Positions 1 through 8,892 are shown, numbered from the stretch's first letter. The stretch is 49,615 nt of DNA from JAPLJQ01 sp037143735 (GCA_037143735.1 JBAWYD010000001.1:1-49615); one strand, 5' to 3'. The notes: generated by a model not told the origin, from the sequence alone. Translations and numbers: made by a program.

Positions 1-94
1 GCGGCCCGCCGAAGCTGACCGAAACCTCATTGATCCAGATGAGTCCCATATCATCTCGCCTGTGAAAACGATTAATTAGCTTTTCCTTCTTCAT
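1..94 (-). CDS. ABC-type ATPase, N-terminal fragment (runs off the window)
   Basis: Reading the minus strand from the ATG at 94 gives 31 residues before the window edge. The segment GLIWINEVSVSFGGP has the usual start of an ABC nucleotide-binding domain (ABC-F/Uup-like), where a beta strand and an aromatic A-loop region precede the Walker A. The Walker A itself lies outside the window. A good ribosome binding site, GGAGG, sits a few bases upstream of this ATG (98-102 on the plus strand), so it is preferred over the internal Met at residue 16. It is divergent from the decarboxylase at 191. With only the first 31 residues, the family is a suggestion; an ordinary ABC importer or exporter ATPase is not excluded. 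Confidence 0.5.
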   Translation of the reverse strand, partial: MKKEKLINRFHRRDDMGLIWINEVSVSFGGP

Positions 95-190
95 ATACCT
101 CCACTGCGAAAAAAAATATCAAAAAATTGCCTTTCTTGTGTTACTTGTATTGCATGCTTAAAGCAAATTCATATCAGTAGGAGGTAAATC

Positions 191-1498
191 ATGAATCGTC
201 GAGAGTTTATCAACCTTGCGGGCGCTCTGGCAGTTGGAGTGACAGGAGCCGATACGCTGAAAGACCTGATGGCCAAGGGGCCATCGGGGATAATGGTCGG
301 CGACGCCTTTGCAGGCCCCCTTCCTATGAATCGCTTAAACGCCTTTGCCGAGGAAGTGATCAAGCGAAAGCACTATGCCGTGGGCTATCCCATCAATCAG
401 GACCTCAACATGAAAGACTTTTATGAATGGTTCGTTGACTCCGGGCTGTGCAATGTTTCGATGAACAATGTGGGCAACCCTCGAAAAGAAAGCGCCCTGA
501 TGAACAGTCACGCCTTCGAGAATGAAGTCATAGAATATTTCGCGCCATTATTCGGCTTCAAGCCTGGCGAGGCATGGGGCATGGTGACCCACAGCGGAAC
601 TGACGGCAATATGCACGGCATGTATTTCGGGGTCAAATACCTTCAGGCCAAGACAAAGCAGTTGCCAATTGTTTATGTTTCCGAAGAGGCTCATTACTCC
701 ATCAAGAAATTGGCTGATTTGCAAAACCTCGAACTGAGGATCATCCCAGCCGTTCCTATGGGGCAAATGGACGTATCTGCTTTTGAAAAGGCGATCGACC
801 CAACAAAGCCTGCGCTGGTGGTCGTTGCCATTGGGACTACGTTCAAAGGGGCTATTGACGATCATCCCGCGATTGACGCCGCTCTTCGCAGGGCGAATCC
901 GCCCGCTGTGTACACCATGCTGGATGCGGCGCTCTTTGGCGGCTATATACCATTTTCTCCATTCAAGGATGTCATCAACAAGCAGAAGCTTGCTTTTGAC
1001 GCAATAGCCGTTAGCGGACATAAATTCTTTGGGTTTGATGAGCCGCTGGGCCTTTTCATCACAACGAACGCGGTGTTCAACAGCCAAAACCCGTTTCGGG
1101 TATCCTATCTGAACGATGCCGTTCCTACCATTACCTGTTCCCGTTCGGCGTTGGGGGCTTTGAAGTTCTGGTGGCAAATGACCCGAAACGGCGATAGAGA
1201 ATATGCGAAACAAGCCGCATACATTCTTGAAACTGCGCAGTATCAAAAAGACAAGCTTGACGGAATGAACTATCCTGCGTGGCTGAACCCCATGTCGAAC
1301 ACTGTCTTTTTCAAACGGCCGGGCGATTGGATCATGAAAAAGTGGGACCTTGCGCCGGACCATGACAAAAGGCTATGTGGCGATCTGGCTCATGAAATCC
1401 TGATGCAACACGAAAGCAGAAAGACCGTTGACGAGTTCATCGCCGATCTCAAGAAAGACGTTTCTATGAGGGGCAGGGGACAACAGTTACATGGCTGA
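191..1498 (+). CDS. PLP-dependent decarboxylase (histidine/serine decarboxylase-like) with Tat-like leader
   Basis: This 435-residue protein belongs to the group II PLP decarboxylase fold. SGHKF contains the likely Schiff-base lysine, Lys278. MLDAALFGG supplies the conserved aspartate that contacts the PLP ring, and EAHYS the ring-stacking histidine. MNNVGNPRKES resembles the bacterial histidine decarboxylase and plant serine decarboxylase branch, which removes the carboxylate of an amino acid to give an amine; the substrate cannot be read from sequence. The first residues, NRREFINLAGALAVG, look like a twin-arginine signal (RR-x-F followed by a hydrophobic stretch), which is odd for an enzyme class that is normally cytosolic. 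An AGGAGG site (179-184) fixes the start. It stands alone, with a divergent ATPase upstream and tRNA-Lys downstream. Confidence 0.85.
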   Translation: MNRREFINLAGALAVGVTGADTLKDLMAKGPSGIMVGDAFAGPLPMNRLNAFAEEVIKRKHYAVGYPINQDLNMKDFYEWFVDSGLCNVSMNNVGNPRKESALMNSHAFENEVIEYFAPLFGFKPGEAWGMVTHSGTDGNMHGMYFGVKYLQAKTKQLPIVYVSEEAHYSIKKLADLQNLELRIIPAVPMGQMDVSAFEKAIDPTKPALVVVAIGTTFKGAIDDHPAIDAALRRANPPAVYTMLDAALFGGYIPFSPFKDVINKQKLAFDAIAVSGHKFFGFDEPLGLFITTNAVFNSQNPFRVSYLNDAVPTITCSRSALGALKFWWQMTRNGDREYAKQAAYILETAQYQKDKLDGMNYPAWLNPMSNTVFFKRPGDWIMKKWDLAPDHDKRLCGDLAHEILMQHESRKTVDEFIADLKKDVSMRGRGQQLHG

Positions 1499-1608
1499 TG
1501 CTGAAGTTATTGTTTCAATAGTGACAAAGCAGGGGCTTTCAGGCGTTTTATGACTTCATCAGGATTGGTGTTTTACAAAGGGATGATCGAGATATCTTTT
1601 TGATATTT

Positions 1609-1685
1609 TGGTGAGCCGTGCGGGAATCGAACCCGCGACAAACGGATTAAAAGTCCGCTGCTCTACCGGACTGAGCTAACGGCCC
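1609..1685 (-). tRNA. tRNA-Lys (anticodon TTT)
   Basis: The minus strand folds as a complete tRNA. The 5' acceptor strand GGGCCGT pairs with ACGGCTC. There is a D-arm with TAGCTCAG, an anticodon loop CTTTTAA carrying the anticodon TTT, a T-loop GGTTCGAATCC, discriminator A and an encoded CCA. The acceptor stem has one G-T pair. It lies just downstream of purA on the same strand and is transcribed leftwards. Confidence 0.97.
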
Positions 1686-1754
1686 ACGTGATAATGTTTT
1701 TTTAAGCCCGCCCTTCTACTAATAAGTGATGCGGGTTGTCAAGAAGAAAAGCAG

Positions 1755-3053
1755 TTAGCCGTCAAAGGGATTTTTCAGGATAATCGTTTCCTCCCTCCCC
1801 GCACCGACGGAAACGAGAACCAGCTTTACGCCGGCAAGAACTTCCAGCCTTTCGATGTATCGTCTGGTATTCTGAGGAAGCTCTTCGACATGCGTGGCTT
1901 TTGTAATATCTTCCGTCCATCCGGCCATTTCCTCATAAATGGGCTGGCACTGGGCCAGGAGTCGCGGATTTGAAGGTAATGACTCGGTGAATTCTCCCCG
2001 CGAGGTTTTGTAACCGACGCAAATCTTCAACTTTTCAAGGCCGGTCAGAACATCGAGTTTTGTCAGGGCAATGCCCGTTATACCGGATAACCGCACGGAT
2101 TGCCGGACAAGGACCATGTCGAGCCAGCCGCAGCGGCGTTTTCTTCCCGTCGTGGCACCATATTCCTGCCCTACCTCGCGTATGCTGTCTCCGATTTCGC
2201 AGGTCAATTCGGTTACAAAAGGCCCTTCTCCCACACGGGTCGTGTATGCCTTGCAGATTCCGACGACGGCGGTGACGGCGGACGGGCCGACGCCGGTTCC
2301 GCAGGCGGCGTTGCCTGCCACGGTATTGGAGGACGTCACATAGGGAAAAGTGCCGTGATCGATATCGAGGTGTGATCCCTGGGCGCCCTCAAAGAGGATT
2401 TTTTTCCCTTTCCGGATTTCATCATTCATAATGATCGATGTATCGGCCACATAGGGCCTGATACGGTCTGCATACGTCCGGTATTCTCTGTAAATAGCTT
2501 CCTTATCCAGGGGTTCTTCCTGAAAAAGTCTCGTGAGGTAAAAGTTCTTTTCGTCGATATTCCGGTTCAGCTTTTCACGGAATACCTCTTCATCCAGAAG
2601 ATCACAGATTCGGATGCCGACCCTTGCGATCTTATCTTCGTAGGCGGGTCCGATGCCCCTTCCCGTCGTTCCGATTTTCTTACCCATCCCGTGGGACTCA
2701 CGGGCAACATCGATTCTGCGGTGATAAGGCATGATCACGTGGGCTTTTTCACTTACAAACAGTCTCGTATTGGGAGGTAAAACACCCCGGCTTTTGAGCT
2801 GTTCAATCTCTTCTATCAGGACCTTCGGATCGACGACGACCCCGTTTCCGATAATGCAGATTTTCCAGTCGTGCAGGATTCCGGAGGGGACCAGATGAAG
2901 AATCGTCTGTTGACCCTTCACGACGAGGGTGTGCCCCGCGTTGTTCCCGCCCTGGAATCGAGCAATGACATCGGCATCCTGGGCGTACAGGTCAACGACC
3001 TTCCCCTTGCCTTCGTCACCCCACTGGGTTCCAATAATTGCAACATTTGCCAT
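1755..3053 (-). CDS. purA: Adenylosuccinate synthetase
   Basis: PurA joins IMP and aspartate using GTP to make adenylosuccinate, the first committed step from IMP to AMP, in the cytosol. The 432 residues match the family's usual length of about 430. The N-terminus has the GTP-binding loop GDEGKGK (residues 12-18) with catalytic Asp13, then NAGHT, and TTGRGIGPAYEDK for IMP binding. TTRVGEGPF is the flexible loop with the IMP/aspartate residues, and TGRKRRCGW and TKLDVL are the late GTP and base contacts. A strong AGGAGG site precedes the ATG. It follows serA by 18 bp and is probably the last gene of a serC-serA-purA transcript. No unusual features. Confidence 0.98.
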   Translation of the reverse strand: MANVAIIGTQWGDEGKGKVVDLYAQDADVIARFQGGNNAGHTLVVKGQQTILHLVPSGILHDWKICIIGNGVVVDPKVLIEEIEQLKSRGVLPPNTRLFVSEKAHVIMPYHRRIDVARESHGMGKKIGTTGRGIGPAYEDKIARVGIRICDLLDEEVFREKLNRNIDEKNFYLTRLFQEEPLDKEAIYREYRTYADRIRPYVADTSIIMNDEIRKGKKILFEGAQGSHLDIDHGTFPYVTSSNTVAGNAACGTGVGPSAVTAVVGICKAYTTRVGEGPFVTELTCEIGDSIREVGQEYGATTGRKRRCGWLDMVLVRQSVRLSGITGIALTKLDVLTGLEKLKICVGYKTSRGEFTESLPSNPRLLAQCQPIYEEMAGWTEDITKATHVEELPQNTRRYIERLEVLAGVKLVLVSVGAGREETIILKNPFDG

Positions 3054-3071
3054 TTATGTATTTCCTCCTGA

Positions 3072-4658
3072 TTACATCTCCAGTTGGGTAACTGAGATGA
3101 TATTGGGCAGACTCTGAAGCTTGTTGAGAACATCTTCGGATACCATGGTGTCCGTCGTCAGGACAACGAGGGCCTGTTTGTCAACCGCTTCCCGGCTCAG
3201 ATGAAGTCTTGCGATATTGACCTTGTTGGCCCCGAGGGTGTTTCCGATGTTGCCGATGACGCCCGGTTTGTCGTAGTTTGACACAACGAGCATGTGGCCT
3301 TCCGGAATGATCTCGACGGTAAATTTGTTGATCCTGACGATTCTCGGTTCCTGTCTTCCGAAAATGGTGCCCGCCGTACAGCTCTTTCCCTCGGATGTCT
3401 TGACGGTGAGGGATATCATGCTTGTGTAATCCCCGACTTCGCTGCTTCTTGACTCGACAACCCTGATCCCCCGATCTCTGGCAATGACGGGTGCATTGAT
3501 GTAGTTGACGTTTTCATTGAGAATGGGTGTCAGCAATCCCTTAAGGAGCGAGATGGTGATGGGCGCCACATTGTAATTCAGGATTTCACCGCTGTATTCC
3601 ACGATGACCTCCTTGATGCCTCCCTTGATGATCTGGGCATCGAATCTCCCCAGTTTTTCCGCAAGATTAACGTAGGGCTGGATAACGCTCAGAAGCTCCG
3701 CGCTGACCGACGGGAAATTAACGGCGTTTCTGATTTCCCCTTTTGTCAGGAAACCGGCAATCTGTTCGGCGATGGCGATGGCCACGTTGATCTGGGCCTC
3801 ATCGGTTGAGGCCCCCAGGTGGGGCGTGCAGATGACGTTTTCGAGAGCCACGAGATCCGTGTTTTTTGTCGGCTCTTCTTCAAAGACGTCGAGGGCCGCG
3901 CCTGCAACTTTTCCGGAGACAAGGGCGTCATAAAGATCCTTCTCGACGACAATACCCCCCCGTGCGCAGTTGATGATGAAAACGCCCTTTTTCATTTTCG
4001 CAAAGGCTGCGGCGTTGATCAGTCCTTTCGTGTCTTTTGTGCTGGGTGTGTGAACGGTGATGAAATCGGACTTTTTCAAAAGGTCGTCGATGGCGACAAG
4101 GGTAATTCCCATTTTCTCGGCGGCGGTGGGGGAAATGAAAGGATCATAGGCAATCACATTCATCTTCAGTCCCAGCGCCCGATCGGCGACAATGGTCCCG
4201 ACACGACCGATGCCGATGATGCCGAGGGTCTTGTTAAAATACTCGTTGCCCATGAACTTGTTTTTTTCCCACTTTCCCGCTTTCATGGACGCCGTCGCCT
4301 GGGGGATCTTTCTGGCAAGGGAGAGCATCATGGCAATGGCGTGTTCCCCCGTGGTGATGGTGTTCCCCCCCGGGGTGTTCATGACGACGATTCCCCGCTT
4401 GCTTGCTGCCACTATGTCCACATTGTCGAGGCCGATGCCGGCCCTTCCGATGACGGTAAGCTTTTCAGCGCAGTCGATAATTTCCCTGGTGACCTTGGTT
4501 GCACTCCTTATGGCCAGCCCGTCATAGTCTTTAATGACGCCCTTGAGTTCATCCGGTGTGAGGTTCGTCATGACATCCACCTCGATTCCCGGTGTATTCT
4601 TAAATATTTCTATACCTTCTACAGACAGGGTATCGCTCACAAGAACTTTTTTTATCAT
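3072..4658 (-). CDS. serA: D-3-phosphoglycerate dehydrogenase (long form)
   Basis: SerA oxidises 3-phosphoglycerate to 3-phosphohydroxypyruvate with NAD, the first step of serine synthesis. At 528 residues it is the long form. A substrate domain is split around a Rossmann domain with GIGRVG, followed by catalytic elements CARGGIV, FEEEP and the TPHLGAST histidine. Next comes an intervening ASB-type domain (about 320-445) and a C-terminal ACT domain (about 455-528, LVVSNYDKPGVIGNIG), which in this family binds serine for feedback control. It lies between serC and purA on the same strand, so two consecutive serine-pathway enzymes are encoded together. The missing step, SerB phosphatase, is not in the window. 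Confidence 0.98.
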   Translation of the reverse strand: MIKKVLVSDTLSVEGIEIFKNTPGIEVDVMTNLTPDELKGVIKDYDGLAIRSATKVTREIIDCAEKLTVIGRAGIGLDNVDIVAASKRGIVVMNTPGGNTITTGEHAIAMMLSLARKIPQATASMKAGKWEKNKFMGNEYFNKTLGIIGIGRVGTIVADRALGLKMNVIAYDPFISPTAAEKMGITLVAIDDLLKKSDFITVHTPSTKDTKGLINAAAFAKMKKGVFIINCARGGIVVEKDLYDALVSGKVAGAALDVFEEEPTKNTDLVALENVICTPHLGASTDEAQINVAIAIAEQIAGFLTKGEIRNAVNFPSVSAELLSVIQPYVNLAEKLGRFDAQIIKGGIKEVIVEYSGEILNYNVAPITISLLKGLLTPILNENVNYINAPVIARDRGIRVVESRSSEVGDYTSMISLTVKTSEGKSCTAGTIFGRQEPRIVRINKFTVEIIPEGHMLVVSNYDKPGVIGNIGNTLGANKVNIARLHLSREAVDKQALVVLTTDTMVSEDVLNKLQSLPNIISVTQLEM

Positions 4659-4705
4659 AGGGGATCTCCTTCAACACTGCTCATGAAAGATTTTAATTTC
4701 GTCAC

Positions 4706-5833
4706 TCATATTTCTTTGATTTTTTGATAATAAACAGTTTCAAGTTCCAGGAGGGCAGACGTGATGTCTTCCCGTTCGATAGTCGGGCCGCACCAGAAGC
4801 GGAATCCCGGCGGGGCGTCCTTGTACGCATTGATATCATGAGCCATGTTCTTTTTGCTCAGTTCAGCGGAAATCCCTTTAAGAAATTTTGTGCGTTCCTC
4901 TTCAGGCAGAGACTTCACTTTTTCGCTTACGACGTTCAGGCAGACGGACGTATTGGACCGGATGTCACGGCTGTCGGCAAGAAAATCAATCCAGTCGTTT
5001 TTTTCCACCCACGCCTCGATGATCCGGAGATTGGACTGACTCCTTTCGATAAGACCTTTCAGTCCCATTTCTCCCGCCCAGTTGAGTGCATCGAGGTAAT
5101 CTTCCACGCAGAGCATGGACGGGGTATTGATGGTATCCCCCTCAAATATACTCAGGTTGATTTTCCCTCCCTTTTTCATCCGGAATATTTTGGGAAGGGG
5201 CCAGGGGGGGTCATAGGATTCGATACGGGCAACGGCCCTGGGGCTCAGAACCAGCATGCCGTGCGCCGCTTCCCCGCCGAGGCATTTCTGCCAGGAAAAG
5301 GTCAGGACATCCACTTTCGACCAGTCGATGGGCATGGCAAAAGCGGCGCTGGTGGCGTCGCATATGGAGAGACCTTCACGATCCTGCGGAATCCAGTCCC
5401 AGTTCGGAATTTTAACCCCGCTCGTTGTGCCGTTGGCAACAAAGACAACATCGCAAGACCAGTCGATGGCTTTAAGATCCGGAATTTTGCCGTATTCGGC
5501 TTTTAAAACGGTTGGATTCAGTTTAAGCTGTTTGGTGATGTCCGTGGCCCATCCTTCGGAAAAGCTTTCCCATACCAGAACCGTAACCGGCCGGGGTCCC
5601 AGAAGACTCCACATGGCAGCTTCAAATGTACCCGTATCCGAGCCCGGCAGTATCCCGGCCAGATAATCTGCGGGAATCTCCAGAATCTTCTTTGTCTCTC
5701 TGATGGCCTTTGCCAGTCTTTCCTTGCCGAGGGCTGATCGGTGAGACCGGCCCACCGGGGTTTCTTTTAAGACTTCAAGGCTCCAGCCTGGCCTCTTGCT
5801 GCATGGACCGGAACTGAAATTTGGATTATGCAT
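4706..5833 (-). CDS. serC: Phosphoserine aminotransferase
   Basis: SerC transfers an amino group from glutamate to 3-phosphohydroxypyruvate, giving phosphoserine; the cofactor is PLP. I place the start at the ATG at 5833 (375 residues, MHNPNFSSGP), not at the upstream ATG at 5902. The family begins with this NFSSGP-type motif, and a promoter match lies at 5874-5902, so the longer version would begin at or upstream of its own promoter. A GAGGG lies 11 bases before the chosen start. PLP residues are visible: SICDATSAAF with Asp159, and FSWQKCLGG with Lys183 as Schiff base. The sequence resembles the alpha-proteobacterial/archaeal SerC branch more than the E. coli type. It is first in the serC-serA-purA cluster. 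Confidence 0.94.
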   Translation of the reverse strand: MHNPNFSSGPCSKRPGWSLEVLKETPVGRSHRSALGKERLAKAIRETKKILEIPADYLAGILPGSDTGTFEAAMWSLLGPRPVTVLVWESFSEGWATDITKQLKLNPTVLKAEYGKIPDLKAIDWSCDVVFVANGTTSGVKIPNWDWIPQDREGLSICDATSAAFAMPIDWSKVDVLTFSWQKCLGGEAAHGMLVLSPRAVARIESYDPPWPLPKIFRMKKGGKINLSIFEGDTINTPSMLCVEDYLDALNWAGEMGLKGLIERSQSNLRIIEAWVEKNDWIDFLADSRDIRSNTSVCLNVVSEKVKSLPEEERTKFLKGISAELSKKNMAHDINAYKDAPPGFRFWCGPTIEREDITSALLELETVYYQKIKEI

Positions 5834-5873
5834 GGCGATAATGTCCCTCACTTTTTGTAAAAATAGACATAGA

Positions 5874-5902
5874 TGTATATCAGCATTGAAATGATTACTC
5901 AA
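5874..5902 (-). promoter_or_regulatory. Sigma-70-type promoter for serC-serA-purA
   Basis: On the minus strand a -35 TTGAGT (5897-5902) and a -10 TATACA (5874-5879) are separated by exactly 17 bases. Transcription would begin near 5867, about 34 bases before the serC start at 5833. The position supports the shorter serC start. Confidence 0.5.
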
Positions 5903-6330
5903 GAATTTTTGGTTTCATACTGACTGAGACAAGAAAAAGACATATGTCCGGACAATACTTTGACATAGCGTAGTTAGTTCCATTTTGTAGGGGGGGATCG
6001 AGGAGGCTTTTTAAGAGGAATGTTTAGATAGTAATTTGACAAGGATTTTAAATACGGTTCATCCGGTTGATGCGTACTTCCTCAACAAATCGTCACTCCA
6101 GATGGAGATGCAGGATTTCAATTCGTTATCAACAATGTTATTTCAAAAAAATTGTGATATGGATGGCGGGAAGATGGTAGTTTGCGAGTGCAAAGACAGC
6201 AGATAAATGGTCATTGCATAGAGCCCTGAAGGTTCCCGTGGGGCGGGGAAGTCATCAGGAAACTTTAGAATAATTTGTTGGCCGAGAAGAAACGATAGCA
6301 GAGACAGTCTGACCGTGATAGGGTAAGCAC
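5903..6330. other. Intergenic stretch between serC and the R-M genes, no gene seen
   Basis: This 430-base stretch separates two divergent units. It is A+T-rich in its left part and has no credible coding frame. The longest open frame (6361-6143, minus) has neither a ribosome binding site nor a helix-turn-helix pattern, so I do not call it a controller protein. TTGACA occurs at about 5958 and 6037, but neither has a convincing -10 at standard spacing. An AGGG a few bases before 6331 is the only ribosome binding signal for the methyltransferase. Confidence 0.5.
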
Positions 6331-7221
6331 ATGAACCTTTTTGAGAAGAACGGGCACGCAATCATATGGGGAGACGCCATCGAGGCACTGAGCAACGAGA
6401 TTCCAGACGGTTCCGTTGATTTAGTTTTTGCCGACCCACCCTACAATATCGGCAAGAACTTCAACGGTCGCAAGGATCGCTGGCCCTCCGACGAGGCATA
6501 TCTGTCATGGTGTTACCAATGGCTTGAACTCTGTATCTCGAAACTCAAGCCCAATGGTAGTCTCTACGTGATGACCGCAACCCAGAATATGCCATACTTC
6601 GACATCTTTCTCCGTCAACGCCTCAACATTCTGTCTCGCATCGTATGGGCGTATGACAGTTCCGGGGTACAGGCCCGCAATTACTTCGGTTCGCTTTACG
6701 AACCCATCCTGTATTGCGTTAAGGACAAAGATAGCTACACCTTCAACGCAGATGACATCCTTGTCGAAGCACGCACCGGTGCAACTCGTAAGTTGATCGA
6801 CTACCGAAAACCTGTCCCGACCATGTACAACAGCAAGAAAGTTCCGGGAAACGTCTGGAACATTCCGCGAGTCAGGTATCGAATGGACGAATACGAAAAC
6901 CATCCCACGCAGAAACCGACAGCTCTGCTGGACAGAATAGTAAGGGCGAGTTCAAATCTTGGCGATCTTGTACTTGATCCGTTTTCCGGTACATTCACAA
7001 CTTCGTCAGTCGCGCAGATTTTGGGGCGCGATTCCATCGGCATCGAGGCCGAGGAGGAGTACGTGAAAATCGGACTTCGCCGTTTGGCCATTCAGGAACA
7101 ATACAATGGAGAAGTCCTGCGGCGTGAACCGAAGACATACGAACAACAAGAATCGCCTGCTCAACAACATTTGGCGATCTTTGAAAGGCGGACACAATGG
7201 AGCACGACTTCACACCGGTGA
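6331..7221 (+). CDS. Adenine-specific DNA methyltransferase, YhdJ-like (beta class)
   Basis: This 296-residue enzyme transfers a methyl group from S-adenosylmethionine to adenine in DNA. Motif IV, DPPYNIGKNF (Asp35), comes first. Motif I, DPFSGTFTTS, comes late, near residue 220, which is the beta-class order. VWAYDSSGVQA, KVPGNVW, RVRYRMDEYENHPTQKP and RIVRASSNLGD are very close to what I remember of E. coli YhdJ, an orphan methylase of ATGCAT. Unlike YhdJ, this one has a partner: its last 25 bases overlap the next gene, a putative endonuclease, so it is probably the protective half of a type II restriction-modification system. The ATGCAT target is inferred by homology only. Confidence 0.9.
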   Translation: MNLFEKNGHAIIWGDAIEALSNEIPDGSVDLVFADPPYNIGKNFNGRKDRWPSDEAYLSWCYQWLELCISKLKPNGSLYVMTATQNMPYFDIFLRQRLNILSRIVWAYDSSGVQARNYFGSLYEPILYCVKDKDSYTFNADDILVEARTGATRKLIDYRKPVPTMYNSKKVPGNVWNIPRVRYRMDEYENHPTQKPTALLDRIVRASSNLGDLVLDPFSGTFTTSSVAQILGRDSIGIEAEEEYVKIGLRRLAIQEQYNGEVLRREPKTYEQQESPAQQHLAIFERRTQWSTTSHR

Positions 7222-8327
7222 TTAGCGAGGTGCTTACTCGGCACTTCGGAGACGCCTCACAAGACCTTTTTGAGAAGAGTCCGCTTCTTCAGTACATTAA
7301 CCTCAAGACAGTTTCCGCCACGCGTGGTTCAAAGGCAAGAAGCAGTTTCGCAAATCTCTACGCGATCTATGTGCTGGTGGAAGACTACGTGGCGCATGGT
7401 TTTCATAAGAAAGGGGATTACTCGAAATACGCTGGTGCGCAATTTTCGAAACTCTTCAAGCGGCAACGCGAGTTACCGTTTGGAAGTAAGTTGCAGAACC
7501 ACGGTCTGAATGACCGGTTGAATGGTGAATTCCGCAAGTTCTTCCCACAAGTGGACGCGCAGCCAATTCTAAGAGTGGTTGAGACTCGTAGGTACTGGAT
7601 AAACCGCAGACTCGTCGTGCTTTCGCTCGGAAAGAAGATGTTCGACATCGCCGAAGCCATCATCGAGATCATAAACGCATACGCCAAGGCGAAACAGGCA
7701 TCATTTGCCGGATTCATTAAGACCTGCGAACAACTGCGTGGCATTTCCAAACAGAAGAACGACAAGGTGGAAGGATTTGTTCTTGGACTGTTGGCTCCAA
7801 ATGTTGATGCCCGCATATTTGAGATCGTCAGTTATGCCATTTTGAAATACTTCTATCACGATCAAACAGTCTATTTCGGTTTTCAGTTGGATGATTTGGA
7901 AAAATCACCTCTGATTCTCTACAAGACCGGACGCACAAATGCCAACGACGGCGGCATTGATTTCGTGATGACGCCACTGGGGCGTTTCTTTCAGGTCACG
8001 GAGACGCTCGATGTACGGAAATATTTCTTGGATATCGATAAAATCGAGCGGTATCCGATAACCTTTGTCATCAAAGCCGTGGAATCCTCAGATGATCTTC
8101 TCAAGAAACTACGTGAAGGCGCAGAGCGCCAGTACTCTGTTAAGGCCATTGTAGAGAAGTACATGGCTTGCATTGAAGAGGTCATCAACATACCAATACT
8201 GCAAGAGCGCTTCAGGGCAGGCATATCCCAAGGCTACCTTGGCAACATCATGACCGAGATCGTCAGACAAAGCAAAGTCGAGTTCAACTACGAGGAACCA
8301 GACGACGATGAGAATGGCGAAGAATGA
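7197..8327 (+). CDS. Probable type II restriction endonuclease partner of the YhdJ-like methylase
   Basis: This 376-residue protein starts inside the 3' end of the methyltransferase gene (25-base overlap in another frame), an arrangement typical of coupled restriction-modification genes. I do not recognise its family with certainty. Visible features are a conserved-looking N-terminal helix region (SSFANLYAIYVLVEDY, about 49-64) and a possible PD-(D/E)XK-type core: Glu209 in a helix, then DGGIDF with Asp255, then FQVTE at 265-269, where the usual E-x-K would be QVT. An acidic tail (EEPDDDENGEE) ends the protein. If the methyltransferase recognises ATGCAT as YhdJ does, this enzyme should cut the same site, as NsiI/AvaIII isoschizomers do. 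The function rests mainly on context. Confidence 0.7.
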   Translation: MEHDFTPVISEVLTRHFGDASQDLFEKSPLLQYINLKTVSATRGSKARSSFANLYAIYVLVEDYVAHGFHKKGDYSKYAGAQFSKLFKRQRELPFGSKLQNHGLNDRLNGEFRKFFPQVDAQPILRVVETRRYWINRRLVVLSLGKKMFDIAEAIIEIINAYAKAKQASFAGFIKTCEQLRGISKQKNDKVEGFVLGLLAPNVDARIFEIVSYAILKYFYHDQTVYFGFQLDDLEKSPLILYKTGRTNANDGGIDFVMTPLGRFFQVTETLDVRKYFLDIDKIERYPITFVIKAVESSDDLLKKLREGAERQYSVKAIVEKYMACIEEVINIPILQERFRAGISQGYLGNIMTEIVRQSKVEFNYEEPDDDENGEE

Positions 8328-8863
8328 AATTGGCCAACAATGTGCTGCCTACGTACGACATGACCGTCCGCTGTCAAGTTGACGGAGAGCACTGGCGTTG
8401 TGGATCAATCATTTCAATCGTAAATTTTCATAACATTTTGCTCACCGGCATTATTGCTTTGTTGTCAGTCGAAGCTCACTTCAACAGGGTATCAACTCAA
8501 AAGTTCGCATCACCCGGATGAACCCGTGCGCTACGCAGAGCCGCGTGGAGACACCAAAGGGCGCGTCTGGATACGTGGTTGCGATAAACGACTTCGGCGG
8601 ATGGCCGATTGCTTAGGGAAAATGGGACAACGGATCACAAAACGTGCCGAGCAATAAACTGACATGAAAACCGAGGGCATGCTCGCTATTTGATTAATAA
8701 TAACAATGAGTAAAAGTAGTTCGCGCGGCGAACTCCTCTCTAATTAAGTCCCTCATGTCGGGTGAGATATGTGCGCGAAATCTGATAAAGTGGAAAAGAA
8801 ACTTGATAGCGGATCCCAGGAGGTGAGGGTTTTGGACCCCGGTGCCCTTAAAAAGGATTCTTC
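8328..8863. other. Gene-poor stretch between the R-M genes and the toxin-antitoxin pair
   Basis: There is no gene here that I can support. A 65-codon frame begins at 8324, overlapping the endonuclease stop as ATGA, but its product resembles nothing I know and its hydrophobic middle looks accidental. Another frame over 8500-8610 (ending in INDFGGWPIA, then a stop) reads like a decayed coding remnant but cannot be assigned. No terminator hairpin or transposase fragment was clear. It may be the scar where a mobile restriction-modification cassette joined the chromosome. Confidence 0.35.
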
Positions 8864-8892
8864 TTGACGCCTCGTTGAAAATAACCTATATT
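8864..8892 (+). promoter_or_regulatory. Promoter of the RelBE-type toxin-antitoxin operon
   Basis: A -35 TTGACG (8864-8869) and a -10 TATATT (8887-8892) are spaced by 17 bases, about 40 bases before the antitoxin start. Just after it, TTGA-GTA-TCAA (8891-8901) is a small inverted repeat that could be the antitoxin operator, as these operons are usually autorepressed. Confidence 0.6.

Noticed and set aside
548..1363. Antisense frame of 271 codons in the decarboxylase gene
   Set aside because: No start signal, no family resemblance, and full overlap with a clear enzyme gene.
6143..6361. Possible controller (C) protein upstream of the methyltransferase
   Set aside because: The 72-residue product has no helix-turn-helix pattern and its start overlaps the methyltransferase start on the opposite strand.
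8324..8521. 65-codon frame coupled to the endonuclease stop by ATGA
   Set aside because: No similarity to known proteins and no ribosome binding site of its own; the overlap alone is weak evidence.
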